Notes: generated by a model from the letters alone, not told the origin. Counted from the first letter of the stretch, positions 1-6,165 are shown. The stretch is 8,109 bases of DNA from JAADHY01 sp964428935 (GCA_964428935.1 CAYSAG010000240.1:1-8109), one strand, 5' to 3'. Numbers and translations: made by a program.

Positions 1-1
1 T

Positions 2-874
2 GAGGCTCGACGGGGCAACCGGGCGGCCCGACGCGTGTTGCGCTTTGCCAAGAACCCGGCGACGTTCCTTTCGACGACACTCATAGGCAACAACCTGGCC
101 AACTACATGACCACCGTGGGCATTGGGTTGGCGGCGGCCTGTTTCGTGGCGGAACGGTTGCCTTCGGTCGAGCTGGTTTCCACCCTGTTGGTTGCTCCCG
201 TGGTGTTTGTCTTTGGCGAGCTGATGCCGAAGAGTTTGTACTGCCGGGCGCCGAACACGCTTTTGAAGAAAAACTCGGCGCTGTTCGAATTGTTCTACTT
301 TCTCTTCGTGCCGCTCAGCTTCCCGCTCATTCTGTTGGTGAACCTGCTGCAGCGCCGAGGCACGGCGCGACCGGAGGACGTCGAATTCGTTTTCGGTCGA
401 AAGCGACTGGTCGAAGTGCTCGTGGTCGGTCACGAACAAGGAGTCCTGACCGAGGCACAACGCCACATTGGCTACGGACTGCTGTTCGTGGCACGGAAGC
501 CGGTAGTGAAGTCGATGACTCCCTCCGACCGTGTCCTCGGCCTGCCGGACGACGCGACGACAGAGGAGATGCTGGCGTTCGCTCGCCGTTACTCCGTTTC
601 GAGCGTTGTCGTTCGAAAGCCCGACGACCCGGCCAGTTGGTACGGGTACGTGCGTGTGTTCGACGTGGCGGTCTACCGAAGGCCGATCCTGGAACTGGTG
701 AGAGAAATGCCTCGCTTCGACCCGAAGACGAGCAATCTGGAAGCGTTGGTGCGCCTGCGCGAAACCGGCGCACAGCACGGACTGGTTTGTCACGACGGCG
801 AGGTGCTGGGCGTGGTCAACGAACGGGGCTTGGTGCAGCAACTGTTCCAAAGCTCGTCGCGGTTGCTCGTGTGA
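2..874 (+). CDS. CNNM/DUF21 + CBS domain membrane protein (CorC/HlyC-like), 5'-truncated by window edge
   Basis: This is the 3' part of an integral membrane protein of the CNNM (DUF21) family with a cytoplasmic CBS region. The reading frame is open from base 2, and the residues before the GTG at 35 (EARRGNRAARR) match the basic cytoplasmic stretch usual in this family, so the gene starts outside the window and GTG 35 is not its start. The 290 visible residues show three hydrophobic segments, at about residues 22-48, 56-72 and 92-117, with the family signature GELMPK at 72-77 (bases 215-232). A region like the CBS pair of CorC follows; GVLTEAQ and the later MTPSD resemble the CorC entry motif (about 147-176). 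The protein ends soon after the CBS region, so the C-terminal CorC/HlyC domain of full-length relatives is absent. Family members are linked to Mg2+ or other divalent cation efflux; that role here is inference. Stop TGA at 872-874. Confidence 0.85.
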   Translation, partial: EARRGNRAARRVLRFAKNPATFLSTTLIGNNLANYMTTVGIGLAAACFVAERLPSVELVSTLLVAPVVFVFGELMPKSLYCRAPNTLLKKNSALFELFYFLFVPLSFPLILLVNLLQRRGTARPEDVEFVFGRKRLVEVLVVGHEQGVLTEAQRHIGYGLLFVARKPVVKSMTPSDRVLGLPDDATTEEMLAFARRYSVSSVVVRKPDDPASWYGYVRVFDVAVYRRPILELVREMPRFDPKTSNLEALVRLRETGAQHGLVCHDGEVLGVVNERGLVQQLFQSSSRLLV

Positions 875-878
875 GAGG

Positions 879-894
879 TTCGCCGGAAGGCGAG
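879..894 (+). terminator. GNRA-capped hairpin just after the CNNM gene, possible 3' end element
   Basis: TCGCC (880-884) and GGCGA (889-893) form a perfect 5-bp stem closed by a GGAA tetraloop, with a possible sixth T-G pair. It starts five bases after the stop codon. No T-run follows, so it is not a classic intrinsic terminator. It could be an RNA-stabilising 3' hairpin, a weak terminator, or chance in GC-rich DNA. Confidence 0.3.
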
Positions 895-903
895 ACGGAG
901 ACG

Positions 904-952
904 CGGCAACCGTCGCCCGGAGTTCCTCGGCAAACAAATTTTGTCGGCAAAC
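904..952 (+). repeat. Short direct repeats CGGCAAAC upstream of the repeat-protein promoter
   Basis: CGGCAAAC occurs at 928-935 and again at 945-952 (17-bp period), and a shorter copy, CGGCAAC, lies at 904-910. The bases between the two full copies are AT-rich (AAATTTTGT). The set ends 13 bp before the predicted -35 box at 966, where activator sites or UP-like elements lie. No regulator is recognised. Confidence 0.35.
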
Positions 953-965
953 GGCGAAGTCGGTC

Positions 966-994
966 TTGACCCAAGATTCTGAATCCAGTAAGAA
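966..994 (+). promoter_or_regulatory. Predicted sigma70-type promoter for the YTV-like repeat protein
   Basis: A -35 box TTGACC (966-971), a 17-bp spacer and a -10 box TAAGAA (989-994) match the housekeeping sigma pattern well, and the -35 box is the same as that predicted for gltX. Transcription would start near 1001, giving a leader of about 110 bases before the ATG at 1111. Confidence 0.55.
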
Positions 995-1018
995 TCGCCC
1001 CGCACGCAACGAGCTGAT

Positions 1019-1036
1019 CGGTGACATTCATCACCG
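1019..1036 (+). promoter_or_regulatory. Hairpin in the 5' leader of the repeat-protein gene
   Basis: CGGTGA (1019-1024) and TCACCG (1031-1036) are perfectly complementary across a 6-base loop (CATTCA). The hairpin would form about 20 bases after the predicted transcription start and 75 bases before the start codon, too far away to cover the ribosome site. It may stabilise the RNA or act as an operator; no family is recognised. Confidence 0.35.
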
Positions 1037-1098
1037 CCTCATCTCGAACACGCGTCCTTTCACTCTCTCCACTCTCCGTTCGGTTCAGTTAGCGGTTT

Positions 1099-1104
1099 AG
1101 GAAG
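1099..1104 (+). promoter_or_regulatory. Ribosome binding site that selects ATG 1111 over ATG 1105
   Basis: AGGAAG at 1099-1104 directly abuts the ATG at 1105, which is too close for normal initiation, but lies six bases before the in-frame ATG at 1111. The second ATG is therefore the preferred start. The choice removes only two residues (MP) and leaves MSRKK as a good signal-peptide n-region. Confidence 0.6.
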
Positions 1105-1110
1105 ATGCCC

Positions 1111-2196
1111 ATGTCACGGAAGAAAGTGCGCGCCTTTTGTGCGCTGGTCGGCGTCGGTGTCATCTTCTGGTTGGCGGTTCAGCCCGCTCGGGCTCAATGG
1201 TACCCAACGGTCAACGACTGCTTCTGTGCTCAACCGGTTCCACAGCCCGTGTGTCGCACGGTGCCGGTGACCGAGTACCGGCAAGTGCGTCGTATTGTGC
1301 GAAAACCGGTCATTGAGCAGCGGGTCGTCGAGCAGCCGGTGACGGAGTACCGCCCGGTGGTGGAGACGCGAACGGTTGACGTTCAAACAATCGAGTACCA
1401 GGACGTGGTCGAGTGCCGGACAGTTCAGTATCAGACGGGCTACTGGCAAGTACGGTGGTGTCCGGTTCCACGGGTCAGTCCGTGTGAGTACGACAGCCGT
1501 CCGGACCTGTTGGGCTTTCTGAACCGGTTGGGCTACACCATTCAAATGACGTTGACTCCGCCGGTCGTCCCCGTAGCGCAGTACGTTCCGCAAACCATTG
1601 TCCGGACCGTGCCGGTCACGCGTCGAATCGCCATTCCGAAGACACGCAAAGTGACTTACAACGTCACTCGCTGGGTGCCGTACACGACGACGAAGAAGGT
1701 GGTCATGAACGTCGTCAAGTACCTGGACGAAGAGGTGGTGGCTTGGGAGCCTGTGACTGTTTGGCGAACGGTACCGGTGGGCACACAGCTGGCCTACACC
1801 TACACGCCGCTGGTGGTCGGCCCAGCCCAAACCACTCTCGTTCCCCAGCCGGACCCCATTAGCAGTTCCAGCGGCTCGAAGACGCAGCCAACACGCACGG
1901 CCACTTCACGAAGCCACAAGTACCAACAACCGTCGTCCCAGCCTTTGCGCTCGTCTCCTCAAAAGAGCAAACCCTCGAACCGCGTTCCCGCCCAACGATC
2001 CTCCTTCTCCGTTCCTTCTCGCCCGGGCGCTGCCGGGCCGGCCTACGAGGTTCGGCGAACGGCTGCGGCCACACCACGGCTGGCCGGTTTGCCCAGTGTG
2101 ATTCGGGTCAGCCGGTGGCAAGCCAGCCGGCAGCGCGTCGGCACCCTCCCCTCTCACGACCCCTCACCCCTCTCCGTCGCAGACACCTCCCCCTAG
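1111..2196 (+). CDS. Exported Tyr/Thr/Val-rich repeat protein of planctomycete YTV type, function unknown
   Basis: A 361-residue protein with a clear Sec signal peptide: MSRKKVR, then a hydrophobic core (about 9-23), then PARA followed by Q, with likely cleavage after Ala28. The mature part has two Val/Arg/Tyr/Thr-rich blocks (about 48-120 and 160-236), joined by a more ordinary segment (DLLGFLNRLGYTIQM, 132-146). RTVPV occurs three times (49-53, 165-169, 219-223) and PVTEYR twice (52-57, 76-81). The alternating pattern suggests extended beta strands. Six cysteines remain after cleavage (37, 39, 48, 102, 117, 125). From about 250 to the end the chain is basic, low-complexity Ser/Pro/Thr/Arg and likely disordered. 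Such repeats resemble the YTV repeats of planctomycete secreted proteins (known of the family); a cell-surface or periplasmic structural role is inference. It appears to be a single-gene unit with its own promoter (966-994) and terminator (2275-2307). No enzyme motif is visible. Stop TAG. Confidence 0.85.
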   Translation: MSRKKVRAFCALVGVGVIFWLAVQPARAQWYPTVNDCFCAQPVPQPVCRTVPVTEYRQVRRIVRKPVIEQRVVEQPVTEYRPVVETRTVDVQTIEYQDVVECRTVQYQTGYWQVRWCPVPRVSPCEYDSRPDLLGFLNRLGYTIQMTLTPPVVPVAQYVPQTIVRTVPVTRRIAIPKTRKVTYNVTRWVPYTTTKKVVMNVVKYLDEEVVAWEPVTVWRTVPVGTQLAYTYTPLVVGPAQTTLVPQPDPISSSSGSKTQPTRTATSRSHKYQQPSSQPLRSSPQKSKPSNRVPAQRSSFSVPSRPGAAGPAYEVRRTAAATPRLAGLPSVIRVSRWQASRQRVGTLPSHDPSPLSVADTSP

Positions 2197-2274
2197 TGCG
2201 ACGCCTCCTCACCTCCTTGTCCCCAACTGCGGTTCCATCCTCCTCCTTTCCGAATCGGTTTCCCACCTCCTCGC

Positions 2275-2307
2275 GGCACCGGCATCAGACCGGTGCCCTT
2301 TTTCTTT
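2275..2307 (+). terminator. Rho-independent terminator of the repeat-protein gene
   Basis: GGCACCGG (2275-2282) and CCGGTGCC (2290-2297) form a perfect 8-bp GC-rich stem with a 7-base loop, followed by a T-rich run (TTTTTCTTT, 2299-2307). It lies 78 bases past the TAG stop. The T-run is on the right side only, so it serves + strand transcription and not the convergent glnS gene. Confidence 0.88.
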
Positions 2308-2395
2308 GCGCCGAGGAGCTTGCGCGGTCGAGGAATCCGTCGAACCGGTCGCCGCTTCCGCCCCCGGCGGGTCGAGAAACCACGCGGCCAGGGCC

Positions 2396-4117
2396 TCAGT
2401 TCGCGCCGCCTTCTTGCTGCATTTTCTGTTTGATCTTCGCCCACGCGTCTTTCAGCGTGACGGTTCGGTTGAAGACCAACTTTTCGTCTGTGGTGTCCGG
2501 GTCGACGCAGAAGTAACCGACCCGTTCGAACTGGTAGCGCGTCCCCGGCTTGGCTCCCTTCAGCGAGGGTTCGACCGGGCAGTTCTGCAGCACGACCTTC
2601 GAGTTCGGGTTGATGTAGCGGCGCCAGTCTTCGTCTTCCGGAATCTTGCTGGTGTCTTCGATTGTGAACAGGTGCTCGTACAAGCGTACTTCGGCTGGAA
2701 CCGCGTGAGCGGCCGACACCCAATGAATCGTGGCCTTGACTTTCCGTCCGTCGGGGGCGTGTCCGCCTCGGGTTTCCGGGTCGTAAGTGCAGCGCAGCTC
2801 GACCACTTCGCCGGTCTGCGGGTCCTTGACCACGTCGACGCAGCGAATGAAGTACGCGTAGCGCAGCCGCACCTCGCGACCGGGCGCGAGTCGGTAGAAC
2901 TTCTTCGGCGGGTCCTCCATGAAGTCGTCGCGGTCGATGTAGAGCACCTTGGAAAAGGGCACCTTTCGAGTACCGGCCGACGGGTCCTCGGGGTTGTTGA
3001 TGGCCTCCAGCTCTTCTGTCTGCCCGTCGGGGTAGTTCTCGATGATCACGCGCAGGGGACGCAGCACGGCCATGACCCTTGGGGCCCGCTTGTTCAGGTC
3101 CTCGCGCACGCAGTGCTCCAGCAAGCGAATGTCCGTCAGCGACTCATACTTCGTGACGCCGATCAGGTCGCAGAACTTGCGAATGGCTTCCGGCGTGTAG
3201 CCGCGGCGCCGCATGCCACGCAGGGTCGGCATGCGCGGGTCGTCCCAGCCGTCCACGAAGCCCTCCTCGACCAACTGCAGCAGCCTCCGTTTACTCATGA
3301 CGGTGTAGGTGAGGTTGAGCCGAGCGAACTCAATCTGCTGCGGGTGGTGAATGCCGAGTTGGTCGAGGTACCAGTCGTAGAGCGGTCGGTGCGTTTCGAA
3401 TTCGAGCGTGCAGAGCGAGTGCGTGATGCCTTCGATTGAGTCGGACTGGCCGTGAGCGAAGTCGTACATGGGGTAGATGCACCACTTGTTGCCCTGACGG
3501 AAGTGCGGCACGTGCCGAATGCGGTACATGATTGGGTCGCGCAGAATCAGGTGTTTCGAGGCCATGTCGATCTTGGCCCGCAGCACGTGAGCTCCGTCGG
3601 GAAACTCGCCCCGCCGCATCCGTTCGAACAGCTCCAGGTTTTCTTCCACCGACCGGTTCCGGTACGGACTCTCCTTGCCCGGCTCAGTAATCGTCCCGCG
3701 GTTTCTCCGAATCTCTTCGATGCTTTGGCTGTCGACGTACGCCTTGCCGGCTTTGATCAACTGGACGGCCCATTCGTAGAGCTGCTCGAAGTAGTCCGAC
3801 GCGTAGTACTCCCGGTCCCCCCAGTCGAAGCCCAACCAACGAATGTCCTCCTTGATTGCTTCGACGTACTCCATGCTCTCTTTCGTCGGGTCGGTGTCGT
3901 CGAAGCGGAGGTTGCACAGCCCGCCGAATTCCTCGGCCACGCCGAAGTTCAAGCAAATCGACTTGGCGTGGCCAATGTGCAGGTAGCCGTTGGGCTCGGG
4001 AGGAAACCGGGTGTGCACCTGCTTGCACTTACCGGACTTCAAGTCCTCCACGATTCGCTGACGAATGAAGTCCAGCCCCTGTTTCTTCTCGTCGCTCTTC
4101 TTATCTTGAGCAGCCAC
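2396..4117 (-). CDS. glnS: Glutaminyl-tRNA synthetase (class I)
   Basis: Attaches glutamine to tRNA-Gln in the cytoplasm using ATP. The 573-residue product matches the layout and close wording of E. coli GlnRS (about 554 residues). It has the class I first motif PPEPNGYLHIGH at 39-50, the ATP/amino-acid region LRFDDTD at 70-76, the Tyr of YPMYDF at 215-220 (Y218, equivalent to the glutamine-contacting Y211 of E. coli) with D73 equivalent to D66, and the second motif VMSKR at 273-277. The C-terminal part (about 350-565) is the two-barrel anticodon-binding domain, including the GlnRS-typical VKATIHWVSAAHAVP at 460-474. The start is GTG (4117-4115), preceded by AGAGGG with an 8-base spacer; the N-terminus then aligns with E. 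coli GlnRS. It lies 142 bases downstream of gltX on the same strand and no clear promoter of its own was found, so co-transcription is likely. No intrinsic terminator is evident after it. Bacterial GlnRS is generally thought to derive from a eukaryotic transfer. Confidence 0.98.
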   Translation of the reverse strand: MAAQDKKSDEKKQGLDFIRQRIVEDLKSGKCKQVHTRFPPEPNGYLHIGHAKSICLNFGVAEEFGGLCNLRFDDTDPTKESMEYVEAIKEDIRWLGFDWGDREYYASDYFEQLYEWAVQLIKAGKAYVDSQSIEEIRRNRGTITEPGKESPYRNRSVEENLELFERMRRGEFPDGAHVLRAKIDMASKHLILRDPIMYRIRHVPHFRQGNKWCIYPMYDFAHGQSDSIEGITHSLCTLEFETHRPLYDWYLDQLGIHHPQQIEFARLNLTYTVMSKRRLLQLVEEGFVDGWDDPRMPTLRGMRRRGYTPEAIRKFCDLIGVTKYESLTDIRLLEHCVREDLNKRAPRVMAVLRPLRVIIENYPDGQTEELEAINNPEDPSAGTRKVPFSKVLYIDRDDFMEDPPKKFYRLAPGREVRLRYAYFIRCVDVVKDPQTGEVVELRCTYDPETRGGHAPDGRKVKATIHWVSAAHAVPAEVRLYEHLFTIEDTSKIPEDEDWRRYINPNSKVVLQNCPVEPSLKGAKPGTRYQFERVGYFCVDPDTTDEKLVFNRTVTLKDAWAKIKQKMQQEGGAN

Positions 4118-4125
4118 GGCTAGGT

Positions 4126-4131
4126 CCCTCT
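4126..4131 (-). promoter_or_regulatory. Ribosome binding site of glnS
   Basis: Read on the minus strand, AGAGGG lies eight bases before the GTG start of glnS. It supports this GTG as the start codon. Confidence 0.55.
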
Positions 4132-4209
4132 TGAGTTCTTTGCCGGCTTCTTCTCGACAGCGGGTCTTCCGTCACGTTTTATGGCTCCGGCGTGCGACAA
4201 ACGTGCTCC

Positions 4210-4229
4210 GGAAGACTTCCTGCGCAGGA
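4210..4229 (-). repeat. Two adjacent small palindromes in the gltX-glnS spacer
   Basis: The spacer 4118-4259 holds GGAAG-A-CTTCC at 4210-4220 and the perfect 12-bp palindrome TCCTGCGCAGGA at 4218-4229, overlapping by three bases. They begin about 30 bases after the gltX stop. Neither is followed by a T-run on the minus strand, so a terminator is unlikely. They could mark an RNA processing site or a protein-binding site between the two synthetase genes, or be chance. Nothing else was recognised in this spacer. Confidence 0.3.
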
Positions 4230-4259
4230 CGACCGTTCCGGTTCTCCGCTCGGTCCCGC

Positions 4260-5864
4260 TCATTCAGATGAGTCCGTCCGCACCAGCTCCAGCGCCCGGT
4301 CGATTCGTCGAAGCACCCGTTCCCTTCCCAACAACTCCAAGCAGTCGAACATGCCGATTCCCACCGACTTGCCGGTGACGGCCACCCGAAGGGCGTGGAT
4401 CAGCTGTCCGACTTTCACGCCTTCGCTTTCCACAAATCGGTGCAGCTCTTGTTCGAGTGTCGGAGCGTCGAACGGTTCGACCTGTGCGAGCCGGTCGCGG
4501 AACTTCGTCAGCAGTGCGACGGCTTCCGGCGGCTTGCGCAGGCGCTTGGTCACCGCCTTCGAGTCGTACTGCAGTTGTTCGTCGTCTACGAAGAACTCGT
4601 CGTAGCTCAAAACGTCGCTGAACAGTTTCAACCGGTCGCCCATGGCTTGGACGAGCCGACCGACGAACTGCCGGGTTCGCTCCGACGGCCGCTCCTCCAC
4701 GTAACCGGCTTTCTGCAAGAACGGCAGACAACCCTCGACCTTCTGCTCCAGTGAAAGCCGTCCCATCCAATGGACCTGGTAGCTCATGAGCTTCTCCGGG
4801 TCGAAGCCGGCCGGGCTCTTGACGATTCGGTCCAACGTAAAATGGGCGACCGCCTCTTGGAGCGACAAGAACTCGGTGCGGTCGTCCAGCGACCACCCCA
4901 GACGAACCAGAGCGTTCCGGAGCGCCTGGGGCAAGTAACCCATTCGCTGGTAGTACTCGACCATGACCGGGTCCGGAATCTGGTCCGGCGGCACGCCCAA
5001 CCGACGGAACACTTCGTCGGCCTGTTCGAACATTTTTCGAAACTGCGGGTAGTTTCGGTACTGGTCGACCTTCCGCTTGCTGAGCTTTTCCTTCGAGCCC
5101 GGCGCGGCCACGTATGGGACGTGAACGAACTGAGGCAACGGGTTTCCAAGTGCTTCGTGCAGCAAGACCTGAATGGGCGTGTTCGACAGGTGCTCTTCCG
5201 CTCGAATGACGTGCGTAATGCGCATGTGAGCGTCGTCGACGACGGTGGCGAAGTTGTAGAGGGGAGACCCGTCCGCGCGAAGCAAAACCGGGTCGGGAAT
5301 CAAGCTGCAGTCCCACTCCACGTGCCCGCGCACCACGTCGTCGATTGCGACCGTTCGGTTCCGCGGCACGAGGAAGCGAACGACGTAAGGTCGTCCTTCT
5401 TCGAGGTACTGTTCGATCTGGTGTGGCGTCAGGTCGAGCGAGCGTCGGACGTTGAGGTACGGTCGTTTTTCGCGGCGAGCTGCTTCGCGGTCTGCCCGCA
5501 CCACTTCGGGCGGGTCGAAGTCGCGGAAGGCCTTCCCTTCCGCCAACAGTCGTTCGGCTGCCTGCCGGTAAAGCTCAAACCGCTGCGACTGAAAGTACGG
5601 TCCGTACGGACCGCCGACCTCCGGTCCCTCGTCCCAGTCCAGCTCCAGCCACCGGAAAGCTTCCAGGATCGGAGCAATGGCTTCTTGAATGTTACGCTGC
5701 TGGTCGGTGTCGTCGATTCGCAGCACAAACTGGCCGTCGTTGTGCCTGGCCCACAGCCAGTTGAACAGCGCCGTCCGCATTCCCCCCAGGTGCATGTACC
5801 CGGTGGGACTGGGAGCGAAGCGAGTCCGTACGGTTTGGTTTGAGGTCTGCTGTTGCTGGTTCAT
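4260..5864 (-). CDS. gltX: Glutamyl-tRNA synthetase (class I) with an insertion after KLSKR
   Basis: Charges tRNA-Glu with glutamate in the cytoplasm. The 534-residue product carries FAPSPTGYMHLGG at 16-28 (HIGH-type motif), LRIDDTD at 48-54, the conserved HVIRAEEHLSNTP at 218-230 and KLSKR at 260-264. The helical anticodon-binding part follows, ending with the GluRS-typical ALRVAVTGK and LELLGRERVL (491-518). Between KLSKR and GYLPQAL there are 44 residues where E. coli and Thermus enzymes have about 12, so roughly 32 are extra. No zinc-type cysteine cluster is present. The start is ATG 5864: the frame runs open to 6008, but that upstream ATG overlaps the -10 box of the predicted promoter (6004-6009), and conservation begins only after MNQQQQ. 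Codons 3-6 are four consecutive glutamine codons. The Shine-Dalgarno match is weak (GGGG 12 bases upstream). First gene of a probable gltX-glnS unit; stop TGA. With GlnRS next door it is expected to be the discriminating type (inference). Confidence 0.97.
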   Translation of the reverse strand: MNQQQQTSNQTVRTRFAPSPTGYMHLGGMRTALFNWLWARHNDGQFVLRIDDTDQQRNIQEAIAPILEAFRWLELDWDEGPEVGGPYGPYFQSQRFELYRQAAERLLAEGKAFRDFDPPEVVRADREAARREKRPYLNVRRSLDLTPHQIEQYLEEGRPYVVRFLVPRNRTVAIDDVVRGHVEWDCSLIPDPVLLRADGSPLYNFATVVDDAHMRITHVIRAEEHLSNTPIQVLLHEALGNPLPQFVHVPYVAAPGSKEKLSKRKVDQYRNYPQFRKMFEQADEVFRRLGVPPDQIPDPVMVEYYQRMGYLPQALRNALVRLGWSLDDRTEFLSLQEAVAHFTLDRIVKSPAGFDPEKLMSYQVHWMGRLSLEQKVEGCLPFLQKAGYVEERPSERTRQFVGRLVQAMGDRLKLFSDVLSYDEFFVDDEQLQYDSKAVTKRLRKPPEAVALLTKFRDRLAQVEPFDAPTLEQELHRFVESEGVKVGQLIHALRVAVTGKSVGIGMFDCLELLGRERVLRRIDRALELVRTDSSE

Positions 5865-5995
5865 CGGTCCACGAATCCCCGGGTCTTGGCCGGAGCAATG
5901 CGAGAACTGTTGCTTGAGGCGGCAGGGCCGTTCGGTCCCGGCGTTCGTCGCCCGGCAGCTCGCCGTCGCCGCTGTCTCCGAGCGTCGAGCAACAG
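5850..5995 (-). promoter_or_regulatory. Putative structured leader of gltX with two competing pairing partners
   Basis: In the minus-strand transcript the element CUGUUGCU (5995-5988), two or three bases from the predicted start, is perfectly complementary to AGCAACAG at two places: 5914-5907 in the leader and 5857-5850 over codons 4-6 of gltX. The leader pairing extends past one mismatch to 10 of 11 pairs (5985-5995 with 5907-5917). Inside it a second stem, 5919-5923 with 5968-5972, would enclose three abutting hairpins: 5953-5965, 5940-5952 and 5925-5939 (the last with one bulge). The result is a compact branched fold. The pairing with the coding copy would instead cover the start of the gene. 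It matches no known riboswitch or T-box I recognise. The fold was drawn by eye in GC-rich sequence and is a hypothesis. Confidence 0.4.
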
Positions 5996-6003
5996 AACCG
6001 GCG

Positions 6004-6033
6004 ATCATAGGGGAGGGGTTTTCGTACGGTCAA
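6004..6033 (-). promoter_or_regulatory. Predicted sigma70-type promoter for gltX-glnS
   Basis: On the minus strand TTGACC (6033-6028), an 18-bp spacer and TATGAT (6009-6004) form a strong housekeeping promoter match. Transcription would start near 5997, leaving a leader of about 133 bases before the ATG at 5864. This argues against any gltX start upstream of about 5997. Confidence 0.68.
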
Positions 6034-6109
6034 GGAATTGCGGTCCCTTTCGCCGGCGATTCTGCTGAGCGGGAGCTTCCGGGGGCTTGATCTTGCGCAG
6101 GACTGGAAG

Positions 6110-6119
6110 CCACCGGTGG
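6110..6119. repeat. 10-bp palindrome between the divergent promoters
   Basis: CCACCGGTGG is a perfect palindrome between the two divergent promoters, ending about 17 bp before the -35 region predicted for proS. It could be an operator for a dimeric regulator. A single short palindrome in GC-rich DNA is weak evidence. Confidence 0.25.
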
Positions 6120-6136
6120 GCTGGCGCACGAGCCGC

Positions 6137-6165
6137 TTTTGGGCTGTTCGGCCCTCTGCTAGAAT
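6137..6165 (+). promoter_or_regulatory. Predicted extended -10 promoter for proS
   Basis: TGCTAGAAT (6157-6165) is an extended -10 box of the TGnTAnAAT type. The -35 is weak: TTTTGG (6137-6142) at a 17-bp spacing or TTGGGC (6139-6144) at 15 bp. The spacer contains the inverted repeat GGGC/GCCC (6141-6144, 6151-6154). Transcription would start near 6172, giving a leader of about 112 bases. Confidence 0.55.

Noticed and set aside
35..37. GTG at 35 as the start of the first gene
   Set aside because: The frame is open to the left edge, and the residues before it (EARRGNRAARR) are typical CNNM sequence, so the gene continues out of the window.
2308..2395. An intrinsic terminator for glnS on the - strand
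   Set aside because: Short GC hairpins can be drawn, for example CCGCC/GGCGG, but none is followed by a T-run in the minus-strand direction.
2306..4123. Long + strand open frames at 2306-3439 and 3452-4123
   Set aside because: They lie antisense to the well-conserved glnS gene and show no family features; open antisense frames are common opposite GC-rich genes.
4160..4209. A separate promoter for glnS in the gltX-glnS spacer
   Set aside because: A CATAAA sequence on the - strand resembles a -10 box, but no -35 match lies at a suitable distance.
4770..5843. A 357-residue + strand open frame
   Set aside because: It is antisense to gltX and has no recognisable motifs or ribosome site.
5919..5972. 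A tRNA gene in the gltX leader
   Set aside because: The three-hairpin fold is only about 54 bases long and lacks a 7-bp acceptor stem, a proper T-loop (TTCRA) and a CCA end.
5865..6008. A 48-residue N-terminal extension of GluRS starting at ATG 6008
   Set aside because: The ATG overlaps the predicted -10 box, the extension is not GluRS-like, and family conservation starts after the ATG at 5864.
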